This document shows positions 34,220 through 43,607 of a stretch of DNA of 64,000 nt, in pieces. Under the pieces are notes generated by a model. That model ran no database searches. It had not been told where the DNA came from and was given only the letters and a program-made list of their open reading frames with translations. The DNA is from Thermosipho japonicus (GTDB taxonomy: Bacteria > Thermotogota > Thermotogae > Thermotogales > Fervidobacteriaceae). The stretch is taken from the NCBI RefSeq assembly GCF_014201655.1, contig NZ_JACHEX010000005.1, positions 1 through 64,000 on the forward strand, read 5' to 3'. The stretch's first letter is position 1, and each line of letters starts with the position of its first letter. A program made the position numbers and the translations under genes.

Positions 34220-36361
34220 CTAAAAAATGTGGAATTTCAAAAATAATGGAGCCAAAATCAAAGAAATCACAGACATAATTTTTATAAGTATATCCAAACT
34301 TGGTCCTACTGTATCTTTTAAAGGATCTCCTACTGTATCACCTATGACCAATGCACTATGTTCATTACTACCTTTTCTAGCTCCAGGAATTTTACCTTGC
34401 TCAAGGTGTTTTTTTGCATTATCCCAAGCACCACCAGCATTTGCAGTAAATAACGCTAACATTATACCACTTAAAGTAGTCCCTACCAACACTCCTCCAA
34501 CAAATTCTGTACCTAAGAAAAACCCTGAAACTATTGGTGTAAATACTGCAATAAAAACCGGCTTTGACATCTGTTTTATAGCACCTGATGCACTAATTCT
34601 TATACATTTTTCATAATCAGGTTTTTGAGTTCCTTTTAAAATTCCTGGGTTTTCTTTAACTTGATTCCTAATTTCATCAACCATTAAAGCAGCCGTCTTT
34701 ACTACGGATTCTATTAAAATCCCACTAAACATATATGGAAGTGCAGCACCTATTATTGCTCCAGATAGTGTTTTCGCATTTATAATATTCAAATTAAGAA
34801 AATCAAATATATTTTTCACTGACATTCCTGGTGAAGTCTGTGAAAAAACATAAGATGCAAATAAAGATAAAGCGGCAAGTGCTGCAGAACCAATTGCAAA
34901 ACCTTTTCCAATTGCAGCAGTAGTATTACCAACCATATCAAGTTTATCAGTTATTTCCCTAACTTCTGGTTCAAGTTTTGCCATTTCACTAATTCCACCT
35001 GCATTATCTGCAATAGGACCATATGAATCAACAGAAACAGACGTTGCAACAAATGACAACATACCAATTGAAGCCATTGCTACTCCATATAAACCTGAGA
35101 AATAATCAGCTAATAAGATTGAAACAAACAAAAATATAGAAGGAATAAAGACACTTTTCATTCCTAATGCCATGCCACTACTAATTACTATTGCTGTTCC
35201 TTCTTTTGATTTATAACTTAACTCTCTAGTTGGTCTAAATTCATCAGATGTATAATATTCTGCAAGAAGCCCAATAATAATACCTGAAAAGATCCCCAAA
35301 ATTGAAGAAACATAGGGTGAAAATTTTCCAAATCTAAATCCAAATTTTTCAAGACCATCTACATTTTCAAAAAATATATTTGTCATTAAAAAATTTCCAC
35401 CCAGACTTAAAAAAGCTGATAGGATAAGTGCAGTATTCAAATCTTTGTGTGGCTTTCCAGAACCTTTTTTAAATATTACATAATAGATACCTATAATACT
35501 TCCTATTAAACCTATTATTGTATACAAAAAAGGATAAAAAATTAACTTTTTTGCAGTCTCATAATATATCCCACCAGAAAGTGCAAAAATATATGAAGCT
35601 AAAACTATTGCTGAAAGTATAGACCCCACATAACTTTCAAGTAAATCTGCACCAAGTCCTGCAACATCTCCAACGTTATCTCCTACGTTATCTGCAATTG
35701 TTGCAGGGTTTCTCGGATCATCTTCTGGAAGTTTTAATTCGGTTTTTCCAACTAAGTCTGCTGCCATATCTGCCGCCTTTGTATACACACCTCCACCAAC
35801 CCTATCAAACATTGCAATTATTGAGCAGCCCAAAGAATACCCAGAAACTGTCATTGCAAATGGAATAAAATTTATACCAAGATAATTTTCTACAATTACT
35901 AAATATTCTTTTTTTAACTGATATCCAAAAATTAAAAAAACTAATCCCAAACCAAGGAGAGCAAATGAACTTACAGAAAGTCCCATAACTGATCCACCAT
36001 GGAAAGCTACCTTTAATGTCTTATCTATGTCTTTTGTTACACGAGCAGTGTTTGAAACTCTTACATTTGCACGCGTTGCTATTTTCATACCAATATAACC
36101 AGCTATTGAACTCATTAGAGCACCTATTAAGAATGAAATTGAAACATACCATTCAGTCAATAATCCAAGGATTATTGCAATTGGAACAGATATTTTAAAA
36201 ACAACTTTGTATTCATGAGAAATAAATGCATCAGCACCTTCTCTAATAGCTTTTGCTATTTCTATCATTTTCTCTGTACCCTCAGGCTTTTTTGTTACAC
36301 TCCAAAAGTTTAACAAAGCAAGAAATACACCGACAAAAGGTAATAATAAATATATAAGCAT
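34220..36361 (-). CDS. hppA: Membrane-bound ion-pumping pyrophosphatase
   Basis: This 713-residue, multi-helix protein couples pyrophosphate hydrolysis to export of sodium or protons. The active-site motif DRVGGGVYTKAADMAADLVGK (first 20 residues diagnostic) is followed by DNVGDNVGDVAGLGADLLES and, near the C-terminus, GDTVGDPLKDTVGPS. The segment GNTTAA has alanine at the position that is lysine in potassium-independent enzymes, so it is probably potassium-dependent. The ADLLESYVGS segment resembles the sodium-pumping group, to which the Thermotoga maritima enzyme belongs. The pumped ion is an inference. Confidence 0.94.
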   Translation of the reverse strand: MLIYLLLPFVGVFLALLNFWSVTKKPEGTEKMIEIAKAIREGADAFISHEYKVVFKISVPIAIILGLLTEWYVSISFLIGALMSSIAGYIGMKIATRANVRVSNTARVTKDIDKTLKVAFHGGSVMGLSVSSFALLGLGLVFLIFGYQLKKEYLVIVENYLGINFIPFAMTVSGYSLGCSIIAMFDRVGGGVYTKAADMAADLVGKTELKLPEDDPRNPATIADNVGDNVGDVAGLGADLLESYVGSILSAIVLASYIFALSGGIYYETAKKLIFYPFLYTIIGLIGSIIGIYYVIFKKGSGKPHKDLNTALILSAFLSLGGNFLMTNIFFENVDGLEKFGFRFGKFSPYVSSILGIFSGIIIGLLAEYYTSDEFRPTRELSYKSKEGTAIVISSGMALGMKSVFIPSIFLFVSILLADYFSGLYGVAMASIGMLSFVATSVSVDSYGPIADNAGGISEMAKLEPEVREITDKLDMVGNTTAAIGKGFAIGSAALAALSLFASYVFSQTSPGMSVKNIFDFLNLNIINAKTLSGAIIGAALPYMFSGILIESVVKTAALMVDEIRNQVKENPGILKGTQKPDYEKCIRISASGAIKQMSKPVFIAVFTPIVSGFFLGTEFVGGVLVGTTLSGIMLALFTANAGGAWDNAKKHLEQGKIPGARKGSNEHSALVIGDTVGDPLKDTVGPSLDILIKIMSVISLILAPLFLKFHIF

Positions 36362-36453
36362 ATCATCACCCCCTCAATTTTTGTGAAAATTCTAACTTAA
36401 ATTTATAATGTAAAAGTTCTTTAAAGATTTTATTATCACCTTTTGTTAACAGA

Positions 36454-36462
36454 ATTATAACA
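36454..36462 (-). promoter_or_regulatory. Extended -10 promoter of hppA
   Basis: The minus strand reads TGTTATAAT, an extended -10 element, 93 bases before the hppA start codon. No clear -35 is present. Confidence 0.4.
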
Positions 36463-36491
36463 TTTTTTTGTTCCAAAAACATGCAAAAGTA

Positions 36492-36521
36492 TTTCCATTT
36501 TGTTAAAAAATATGATATAAT
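36492..36521 (+). promoter_or_regulatory. Promoter of the DrrA/HpkA-like operon
   Basis: TTTCCA (36492-36497) and TATAAT (36516-36521) are separated by 18 bases. The start codon is 50 bases downstream. Confidence 0.5.
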
Positions 36522-36571
36522 GTTTCAAGAAGATATCAATTAACATTTAAAATCGAGAGGAGGTTAATTTT

Positions 36572-37291
36572 ATGGGAAAGAGAAGGATCATGGTTATTGA
36601 TGATCAACCTGAGATATTAGAACTTATTAGTTTTACGCTTGAAAAAGAGGGGTACGAGGTTGTTCCAGTTGAAGATGCCGAAAAAGCCTTAGAAGAAATA
36701 AAAGACAAAGAAATTGATATGTTTTTAGTTGATATTATGTTACCTGGAATGGACGGATTTGAATTTGTCAGAAATATTAGAAGTCAAGAAAAATATAAAT
36801 CTACACCTGTGATTTTTCTAAGTGCTAAAGGTGAAGAATTCGACAAAGTATTAGGCTTGGAACTTGGCGCAGATGATTATATAACTAAACCATTCAGTAT
36901 AAGAGAATTACTTGCCCGTATAAAAGCAGTTTTTAGAAGAATGCAACTTTCCACTCAAGTTAAAGAAGAAAAACCTAAAAAAATTGTTGCCAAAGATCTC
37001 GAAATAGATGTAGACAAATACGAAGTTAAAATCAAAGGTAAAAAAGTAAACCTTACTCCTCTTGAATTTGATCTTTTAAGATTTTTAGCTGAAAATGAGG
37101 GGAAAGTTTTCTCAAGAAATGTACTACTTGATAAATTATGGGGATATGACTACTTTGGTGACACAAGAACAGTCGATGTCCATATAAGAAGACTTAGAAC
37201 AAAAATAGAAGAAGATCCTTCTAATCCAAAATATATTGTAACTGTTAGAGGAAAGGGCTACAAGTTTAGAGATCCTGGAAAGGAAGAATAA
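36572..37291 (+). CDS. OmpR-family response regulator (DrrA-like)
   Basis: A 239-residue regulator with receiver domain (IMVIDDQPE, phospho-acceptor in FLVDIMLPGMDG, conserved lysine in YITKPFS) and winged-helix DNA-binding domain (KVNLTPLEFDLLRFL, TRTVDVHIRRLRTKI, VRGKGYKF). It is paired with the kinase that starts four bases later. The pair resembles DrrA-HpkA of Thermotoga maritima. What it regulates is unknown; the operon continues into a nucleoside phosphorylase gene. Confidence 0.92.
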   Translation: MGKRRIMVIDDQPEILELISFTLEKEGYEVVPVEDAEKALEEIKDKEIDMFLVDIMLPGMDGFEFVRNIRSQEKYKSTPVIFLSAKGEEFDKVLGLELGADDYITKPFSIRELLARIKAVFRRMQLSTQVKEEKPKKIVAKDLEIDVDKYEVKIKGKKVNLTPLEFDLLRFLAENEGKVFSRNVLLDKLWGYDYFGDTRTVDVHIRRLRTKIEEDPSNPKYIVTVRGKGYKFRDPGKEE

Positions 37292-37295
37292 TGAC

Positions 37296-38570
37296 ATGCT
37301 TCTTGAAGTTTCAACAATACTTATAACAATAATCTTATTAATAACAATTGCCTATTTTAGAAAAAAATTATCAAAAATGAAAATTTACAAAGAAGCTTTA
37401 AATAAATTAGCACTGTTAATAGAGGAGGAAAAAGATTCTCCTCCTCTTTATATTGCGGAAAAAATAAGAAAAAAAATTACAAAACTTGAAGAAGAAAATT
37501 ATGATCTTGAACTATCTTTAAAAAATCATTTAACTATCCTCAATAACATAGTTGATCCTATTATAATCACTAAAAAGGATGGAACTATTACTTTCGCTAA
37601 TAATGAAGCACGTAAAATTACTAGACCCGGAATTGAAGAAAGGAAAATTTATGAAGTTTTTGAAGATTATTATGTCAATCAAATGTTTGATGAAACCATT
37701 AATAATAAAAGCTTAACTTCTGGCGAAATAAGTATATTTGTTAATGGTGAAAAAAAATACTATGAAGTGAAAATTGTACCTGTTACCTTAGAACAAAATA
37801 ACGAAAGGTTTATAATAGTATTGCATGATGTAACACAGGAACGTGTCCTTGAAAATGTTAGAAAAGAATTCATATCCAATGTATCACATGAACTTAGAAC
37901 ACCTCTTACTTCTATACATGGTTATGCTGAAGCGTTACTTGAAGATGATCTTGAAGATAAAGAATTAATCAGAAAGTTCCTATCAATTATAGAATCTGAG
38001 GCTGCAAGAATGACCAGACTTATAAACGATCTTTTAGATCTAGAAAAACTTGAATCAGGAAATACACAATTTGTTTTCGAAGAAATAAATTTTACCGAAG
38101 TTTTAGAACATGTTAGAAATATAATTGAGCCGCTTGCAAAAGATTATCAAGTAGAAGTTGAATTTGTTTATCCTGACGAGTTATACTTAGTCGGTGACAA
38201 GGACAGGTTAACTCAAATGACATTAAATTTAGTTGATAATGCAATCAAATATACTTCATTAAAGGAAAAAGGCAAAAAGAAAGTCACTGTTGAAGCTTGG
38301 AAAGAAAATAGCTCAATTAAATTGGTAGTGAAAGACACAGGAGTTGGCATCCCCGAAAAAGCTCAAAAGAAATTATTTGAAAGATTTTATAGAGTTGACA
38401 AAGCAAGGAGTAGAAAAATGGGTGGAACAGGTTTAGGACTTTCAATTGTGAAAACAATAGTTGAAAAACACAATGGAGTCATTGAATTTACAAGTAAAGA
38501 AGGGATTGGAACAAAATTTGTAGTTACACTACCAATCAACAGGGAGGAAGATAACAATGAGACCGTATGA
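37296..38570 (+). CDS. Sensor histidine kinase (HpkA-like)
   Basis: This 424-residue kinase has a single N-terminal membrane helix (about residues 5-22), a short coiled coil, a PAS domain (LNNIVDPIIITKKDGTI, about 95-190), HisKA with H in SNVSHELRTPLTSI, and HATPase with NLVDNAIKYTS, VKDTGVGIPE and GGTGLGLSIVK. The absence of an extracellular loop suggests sensing through the membrane helix or the PAS domain. It overlaps the nucleoside phosphorylase gene by 14 bases, an unusual coupling of signalling to nucleoside metabolism. Confidence 0.92.
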   Translation: MLLEVSTILITIILLITIAYFRKKLSKMKIYKEALNKLALLIEEEKDSPPLYIAEKIRKKITKLEEENYDLELSLKNHLTILNNIVDPIIITKKDGTITFANNEARKITRPGIEERKIYEVFEDYYVNQMFDETINNKSLTSGEISIFVNGEKKYYEVKIVPVTLEQNNERFIIVLHDVTQERVLENVRKEFISNVSHELRTPLTSIHGYAEALLEDDLEDKELIRKFLSIIESEAARMTRLINDLLDLEKLESGNTQFVFEEINFTEVLEHVRNIIEPLAKDYQVEVEFVYPDELYLVGDKDRLTQMTLNLVDNAIKYTSLKEKGKKKVTVEAWKENSSIKLVVKDTGVGIPEKAQKKLFERFYRVDKARSRKMGGTGLGLSIVKTIVEKHNGVIEFTSKEGIGTKFVVTLPINREEDNNETV

Positions 38571-39861
38571 TGTGATTTTAAAAAAACGTAACGGTGGTAA
38601 ATTAACAAAAGAAGAAATTCAATATATGATAATGGGTTATGTAAATGGAGAAATTCCAGATTATCAAATGTCAGCTTTTTTAATGGCAATTTACTTTAGA
38701 CATCTTGACAAAGACGAAAGAGCTATTTTTACGGAAATAATGGCAAAATCCGGTGATATGCTTGATCTTTCTCCAATAAAAGGAGTTAAAGTTGACAAAC
38801 ATTCAACTGGTGGCGTTGGTGATAAAACAACATTAGTTGTTGCACCTATTGTAGCATCGTTAGGAATTCCTGTTGCAAAAATGTCAGGGAGAGCGTTGGG
38901 CCACACAGGTGGAACTATTGACAAGCTAGAATCAATTCCAGGTTTTAAAACTTCATTAAGTCTTGAAAAATTCTTTGAGAATGTAAATAAATATAAAATT
39001 GCGGTTGTAGGCCAAACAGCAAATTTAGCACCTGCGGATAAGAAAATATATGCACTGCGTGACGCTACTGCAACTGTCGATGAAATATCGTTGATCGCCT
39101 CAAGTATTATGAGCAAAAAACTTGCAGGTGGTGCTGATGCTTTTGTTTTAGATGTAAAAGTAGGCAGTGGAGCTTTCATGAAGGATATTAGTTCAGCAAA
39201 GGAACTTGCAAGTGCAATGGTCGAAATAGCAAAATCTCATAACAAAACCGCTGTTGCAGTTTTAACAAACATGGACGAACCACTTGGAACCTTTGCAGGA
39301 AATTCTCTTGAAGTATTAGAAGCAATTAATACTTTAAAAGGACAAGGCGATGAAAAATTTAGAATTCTTTGCTTAACACTTTCTGCCTGGATGTGCCATT
39401 TAGCCGGCCTTGGATCATATGAGAAATGTTTAGAGCTTTCTAAAGAAGCACTAGATACAGGCAAAGCCCTTGAAAAATTTAGAGAGTTTGTTAAAGCACA
39501 AGAAGGAAATGAAATGGTTGTAGAATCTCCTGAAAAGATATTACCGATCTCCAGCAAAATAGTTGAATTCAAAGCGTCCGAAGATGGATATATTTCAAGT
39601 ATTGATACTGAAAAAGTTGGTATTGCCTGTAATTATTTAGGTGCAGGTAGAGTCAAAAAAGAAGATAATATTGATCATTCTGTTGGATTAGAATTTTTGA
39701 AAAAAATTGGTGACAAAGTAAAAAATGGAGATACACTGGTAAGACTTTATGTAACTGAAAAAAGTAATATTAATGAAGCTATGAACTTACTCAAACAAGC
39801 TTACAATATTTCTTCTTCGAAAACTAATTCTTTGGAAATTATTTTAGACATAGTAAAGTGA
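38557..39861 (+). CDS. pdp: Pyrimidine-nucleoside phosphorylase
   Basis: The enzyme splits uridine and thymidine with phosphate to the base and (deoxy)ribose-1-phosphate. The family signature is complete: KMSGRALGHTGGTIDKLES. KHSTGGVGDKTT (phosphate site) and ASSIMSKKLAGGADAFVLDVK in part are also present. At 434 residues it is of normal length. GGGAGG precedes the ATG. It lies just ahead of an exported glycosidase-like gene and apt, so part of this run concerns nucleotide salvage. Confidence 0.94.
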   Translation: MRPYDVILKKRNGGKLTKEEIQYMIMGYVNGEIPDYQMSAFLMAIYFRHLDKDERAIFTEIMAKSGDMLDLSPIKGVKVDKHSTGGVGDKTTLVVAPIVASLGIPVAKMSGRALGHTGGTIDKLESIPGFKTSLSLEKFFENVNKYKIAVVGQTANLAPADKKIYALRDATATVDEISLIASSIMSKKLAGGADAFVLDVKVGSGAFMKDISSAKELASAMVEIAKSHNKTAVAVLTNMDEPLGTFAGNSLEVLEAINTLKGQGDEKFRILCLTLSAWMCHLAGLGSYEKCLELSKEALDTGKALEKFREFVKAQEGNEMVVESPEKILPISSKIVEFKASEDGYISSIDTEKVGIACNYLGAGRVKKEDNIDHSVGLEFLKKIGDKVKNGDTLVRLYVTEKSNINEAMNLLKQAYNISSSKTNSLEIILDIVK

Positions 39862-39870
39862 GGTGTCTCT

Positions 39871-41478
39871 TTGAAAAAGTTAATTTTGATTCTTCAGATT
39901 TTTATTTTTGGTACGCTAGTTTTCACTAATTCATTGTTGTTTCAAAACAAAGCTTATTTTTTTTCCAACAAATGGATTGATGAAAAAACTTTAAAAGATA
40001 TTGGATTTAAATATGTTAAAAATGAAAAAATCTTTATGGTATTTAATGATGATCTTTTTATTGGAAAAGATGGTACATTTACCATAAATTTTGATGTTGA
40101 GTATAAAAATGCTTATAAAATTGAAAATAATGAACTTTATTTAAATATTAACTTCTTAAAAGAATATCTAAATCTTTCGGTTATTAAAGAGGGCAATATC
40201 TATATATATTATGATACTTTACCATTACTAAAAAGTGTCGAATTTAAAGATAATAATCTAACATTTTTCTTTTCTAAAGAAATAACAAAAGAATTTATTA
40301 ATTTATCGGTTGACAACAGAGATTTGACAATAGAATTAAAACCAATTAAAGGTAATCCTGTGATAATAGGTAATGTTAGTTTTCAAAAAAATGAAAATTC
40401 ATTCTTATTTTTCATTTTAAACAATAGGTTAAAACCTGTACCAATTATTTCTTTTCAAAAAAATATTGTCAAAATTGTTCTTAATTTTACCGAAGAAGAT
40501 AGAAAAACTTTAAAGGATGGGCTCGAATGGGAAAGGAAAATTGAAGTTTTTAATGAAAAAAAATATTTAGTAAATTATCTACACATAGATCCAAAAAAAG
40601 TAGAAATTCTTCCAATTATTTCAAGTAATGGAATAGGCACCAGAGAAGACTTGCGAGAAATGCTCAAAAAAAATAATTGCATTGCAGGTATAAATGCAAA
40701 CTATTTTGATCCATCTACTAATATACCAATTGACTTAGTTATAAAAGATGGTAAACTTTTATCGGACAAATATGGGTTAAGACCTGTATTTATAGTAACA
40801 TATTCAAATGAAGTATTTATAAAAAGAATTAACCTAGAGGTAAATATTTATCTTGATGATTTGCTTTTTCTCGTAAAGGGTGTAAATACAAATGCAAAAG
40901 GTGAAGTTTTGCTATATACAGATGAATATGCATTAAAAGTTCCTAAAGATGATGATAAAAATTATTTTGTAATATCCAATAATCAAATAATTTCAAAAGA
41001 ATACGTTGAAAAAGTCCCAAAAGATTCAATGGTTCTTTTAATTACAAAAAAGTACGATAAATATCTTAAAAATATAGAAGTGGGATCAAAGGTGAATTTA
41101 ACACTTAATTCTGATTTTCCATTCCCTATTAAACATGCAATAGGTGCCGGTCCTTTGCTAATTGAAAATGGAAAAAAATTAATAGACAGTGATGAAGAAA
41201 AATTGAGATACGGTAATGGTCTCGCATTATCAAAGACTAGTAGAACTATTATTGCAATTACAAAAGAAGGTAAAGTTGATTTTATTGTAATTGAAGGATA
41301 TAATGATTCACCTGGAATGAATTATGATATAGCAACAGAATTTTTACTTGAAAAAGGATATTTTTATGCTATGATGCTAGATGGTGGTGGATCAAGTGCT
41401 ATGGTAATACAGGACGAAGTTGTAAATCAAGATGGTACTATTCAACGTGGTATACCAGTTGGATTGGGCGTAAAATAA
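39871..41478 (+). CDS. Exported phosphodiester glycosidase-like (NAGPA domain) protein
   Basis: This 535-residue protein starts with TTG (site GTGAGGTG) and has a signal peptide (KKLILILQIFIFGTLVF). The N-terminal half (about 20-215) is beta-rich and resembles an AMIN or copper-amine-oxidase-N type envelope domain; this part is tentative. The C-terminal half has the NAGPA/phosphodiester-glycosidase motifs AGINANYF, AIGAGPLLI, SKTSRTIIAI and MLDGGGSSAMVI. Human NAGPA removes an N-acetylglucosamine cap from a phosphodiester; bacterial members are linked to cell-wall or exopolysaccharide trimming. It acts outside the cytoplasmic membrane. The substrate is unknown. Confidence 0.85.
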   Translation: MKKLILILQIFIFGTLVFTNSLLFQNKAYFFSNKWIDEKTLKDIGFKYVKNEKIFMVFNDDLFIGKDGTFTINFDVEYKNAYKIENNELYLNINFLKEYLNLSVIKEGNIYIYYDTLPLLKSVEFKDNNLTFFFSKEITKEFINLSVDNRDLTIELKPIKGNPVIIGNVSFQKNENSFLFFILNNRLKPVPIISFQKNIVKIVLNFTEEDRKTLKDGLEWERKIEVFNEKKYLVNYLHIDPKKVEILPIISSNGIGTREDLREMLKKNNCIAGINANYFDPSTNIPIDLVIKDGKLLSDKYGLRPVFIVTYSNEVFIKRINLEVNIYLDDLLFLVKGVNTNAKGEVLLYTDEYALKVPKDDDKNYFVISNNQIISKEYVEKVPKDSMVLLITKKYDKYLKNIEVGSKVNLTLNSDFPFPIKHAIGAGPLLIENGKKLIDSDEEKLRYGNGLALSKTSRTIIAITKEGKVDFIVIEGYNDSPGMNYDIATEFLLEKGYFYAMMLDGGGSSAMVIQDEVVNQDGTIQRGIPVGLGVK

Positions 41479-41498
41479 AAAATTTGGAGGTGCCTGTT

Positions 41499-42011
41499 GT
41501 GGATTTAAGAACTTTTATCAGAGATATTCCTGATTTTCCAGAAAAGGGGATTATATTTAGAGATATTACACCGTTACTCAAAGATAAAGGGGCTTTTAAA
41601 CATGCTATTGATATGCTTGCTGAAAAATTATCCGAAATCGATTTTGACTTAATAGTTGCCCCAGAAGCTCGCGGATTTATTTTTGGTGGTGCGTTATCTT
41701 ACAAATTAAATAAGGGGTTTATTCCTGTAAGAAAACCTGGAAAATTACCATATGAAGTAATATCAGAAAAATATACCCTTGAATATGGAGAAGCAGAACT
41801 TCAAATGCACGTTGATAGCATAAATAAAGGACAGAAAGTTATAATCTTCGACGATGTTCTTGCAACAGGTGGAACAGCAAAAGCGTTAAAAAAACTTGTT
41901 GAAAAAGCAGGTGGAGAATTAGTTGCAATGTCATTTTTAATTGAACTTAGTTATCTCAACCCCAGAAATATATTAAAAGATGAAAATATTATATCATTAA
42001 TAATCCTTTAA
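41499..42011 (+). CDS. apt: Adenine phosphoribosyltransferase
   Basis: Apt converts adenine and PRPP to AMP. The 170-residue protein shows IPDFPEKGIIFRDITPLL, APEARGFIFG, RKPGKLPYE and the PRPP-binding loop VIIFDDVLATGGTAKAL. The start is the GTG at 41499-41501, six bases after GGAGGTG; the frame could begin at a TTG (41484) but that lies upstream of the site. It also salvages adenine that arises downstream of S-adenosylhomocysteine hydrolysis. Confidence 0.95.
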   Translation: MDLRTFIRDIPDFPEKGIIFRDITPLLKDKGAFKHAIDMLAEKLSEIDFDLIVAPEARGFIFGGALSYKLNKGFIPVRKPGKLPYEVISEKYTLEYGEAELQMHVDSINKGQKVIIFDDVLATGGTAKALKKLVEKAGGELVAMSFLIELSYLNPRNILKDENIISLIIL

Positions 42012-42042
42012 ATAAAATTGTTAAAATAAAGGGGTGTGTATA

Positions 42043-43392
42043 ATGCTTAAATTTGACTTTACAAATTTATTTAGCAATAAAGTTCCAAATAATATTACAC
42101 TTAATGAAGTAAAATCATACGAAAATAAAATAAATCAAATCATAAAGGAAATTGATACTAACCGCCCTGGATTTGTTGAAACTATTTTTTCAAGAAAATG
42201 GATAGATTCTGTTTTAGATTTAAAAGATACTATTTTTCAGTTTGATAATTTAGTAGTTCTTGGTATTGGAGGTTCAGCCTTAGGAAATATTGCTCTTCAA
42301 AATACATTGAAACCACTTAACTGGAACTTTCTTTCTAAAGATGAAAGAAACAGAAAGTTAAGAATTTTTGTTATAGATAATGTTGATCCAGATTTTGTTG
42401 CTTCCATTTTAGATACAATCGATATAAGAAAAACATTGTTTAATGTCATTTCAAAATCTGGGAGTACAGCTGAAGCAATGTCAAACTATCTAATTGCTCG
42501 TGGAATTATCGAATCATATGGTCTCGATCCAAAAAAACATCTTATCTTTACTACCGATCCAGAAAAAGGGGTTTTAAGAAAAATTGCTAATGAAGAAAAC
42601 ATAAAAACTTTAGAAATACCACAAAATGTTGGTGGTCGCTTCAGTGTTTTAACACCAGTTGGCCTTTTATCAGCATACGCAGCAGGTATAAACATAGAAG
42701 CTTTGTACGATGGGGCAAAAATTGCTTATTCAAGGTTCTTAAAACCACTATTTGAAAATCCTGCAGCTTTAATAGCAATAACTCACTATTTATATTACAA
42801 TAAAGGAAGAAATATCTCCGTTATGATGGCTTACTCAAATAGACTCTATTACCTTGCTGATTGGTATAGGCAGCTATGGGCAGAAAGCCTTGGAAAAAAG
42901 CTAGATAAAGATGGAAATATAGTTAATGTAGGACAAACACCAGTTAAAGCACTTGGCGCTGTTGATCAGCATTCACAGGTTCAATTATATAATGAAGGTC
43001 CAGATGATAAAATCATTACTTTCTTAAAAACTGAAAAATTCAATAGGGATATTAAAATACCAAATGTTCATGATGAAGAAGCTCTTTCCTATTTACAAGG
43101 AAAACACCTATCTGAATTATTAAATAACGAACAGCTTGGAACTGAAAGCGCTATTTTGGAACATGGTAAGCCCTCATTAAAAATAACATTCCCTGCTATT
43201 GATGAAGTACATGTTGGCGAATTTTTTATGCATTATGAACTTGCAACTGCAATTGCTGGTGAATTGTTTAATATAAATCCTTACAATCAACCTGGTGTTG
43301 AACTTGGTAAAAAGATAACTTATGCCCTGATGGGAAGACCAGGTTATAATGAATATAAAATAAACATTGAGAAAAAAAGGATTGAATTGTAA
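42043..43392 (+). CDS. pgi: Glucose-6-phosphate isomerase
   Basis: This glycolytic enzyme interconverts glucose-6-phosphate and fructose-6-phosphate. The 449-residue protein has GIGGSALGNIAL, ISKSGSTAEAM (phosphate loop), GGRFSVLTPVG (first signature), the catalytic glutamate in WAESLGKK and QHSQVQLYNEGP. It is the shorter bacterial type. The ATG at 42043 has AAAGGGGTG; a GTG nine bases upstream overlaps that site and is not the start. Confidence 0.95.
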   Translation: MLKFDFTNLFSNKVPNNITLNEVKSYENKINQIIKEIDTNRPGFVETIFSRKWIDSVLDLKDTIFQFDNLVVLGIGGSALGNIALQNTLKPLNWNFLSKDERNRKLRIFVIDNVDPDFVASILDTIDIRKTLFNVISKSGSTAEAMSNYLIARGIIESYGLDPKKHLIFTTDPEKGVLRKIANEENIKTLEIPQNVGGRFSVLTPVGLLSAYAAGINIEALYDGAKIAYSRFLKPLFENPAALIAITHYLYYNKGRNISVMMAYSNRLYYLADWYRQLWAESLGKKLDKDGNIVNVGQTPVKALGAVDQHSQVQLYNEGPDDKIITFLKTEKFNRDIKIPNVHDEEALSYLQGKHLSELLNNEQLGTESAILEHGKPSLKITFPAIDEVHVGEFFMHYELATAIAGELFNINPYNQPGVELGKKITYALMGRPGYNEYKINIEKKRIEL

Positions 43393-43607
43393 TGAATTAT
43401 ATTGAAGTTTTATCAAACATTTTTTCTCCAATAAACATTTACGAATCAGATGACTTTATTACTATCGTAATTGAAAATGGTGAAAATCTTGAAGAAAAAA
43501 TAAAAAAAACTCCTAAAAACATGTTACCAGAAAAAACTCTTAGAATTATTACCAAAGAAGAGTTAGAAAATAATGCAATTAAAGATTTAGGAGTGAAGCT
43601 AATTTGA
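43392..43607 (+). CDS. Small protein of unknown function
   Basis: A 71-residue frame starts at an ATG that shares one base with the pgi stop (TAATG) and ends overlapping the TTG start of coaE. It is acidic/basic mixed, without cysteines, signal peptide or membrane segment, and has strand-helix-strand character (FITIVIENGENLEEKI). I do not recognise it. Coupling on both sides makes real translation likely. Its gene end carries the ribosome-binding site (TTAGGAGTG) of coaE. Confidence 0.6.
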   Translation: MNYIEVLSNIFSPINIYESDDFITIVIENGENLEEKIKKTPKNMLPEKTLRIITKEELENNAIKDLGVKLI

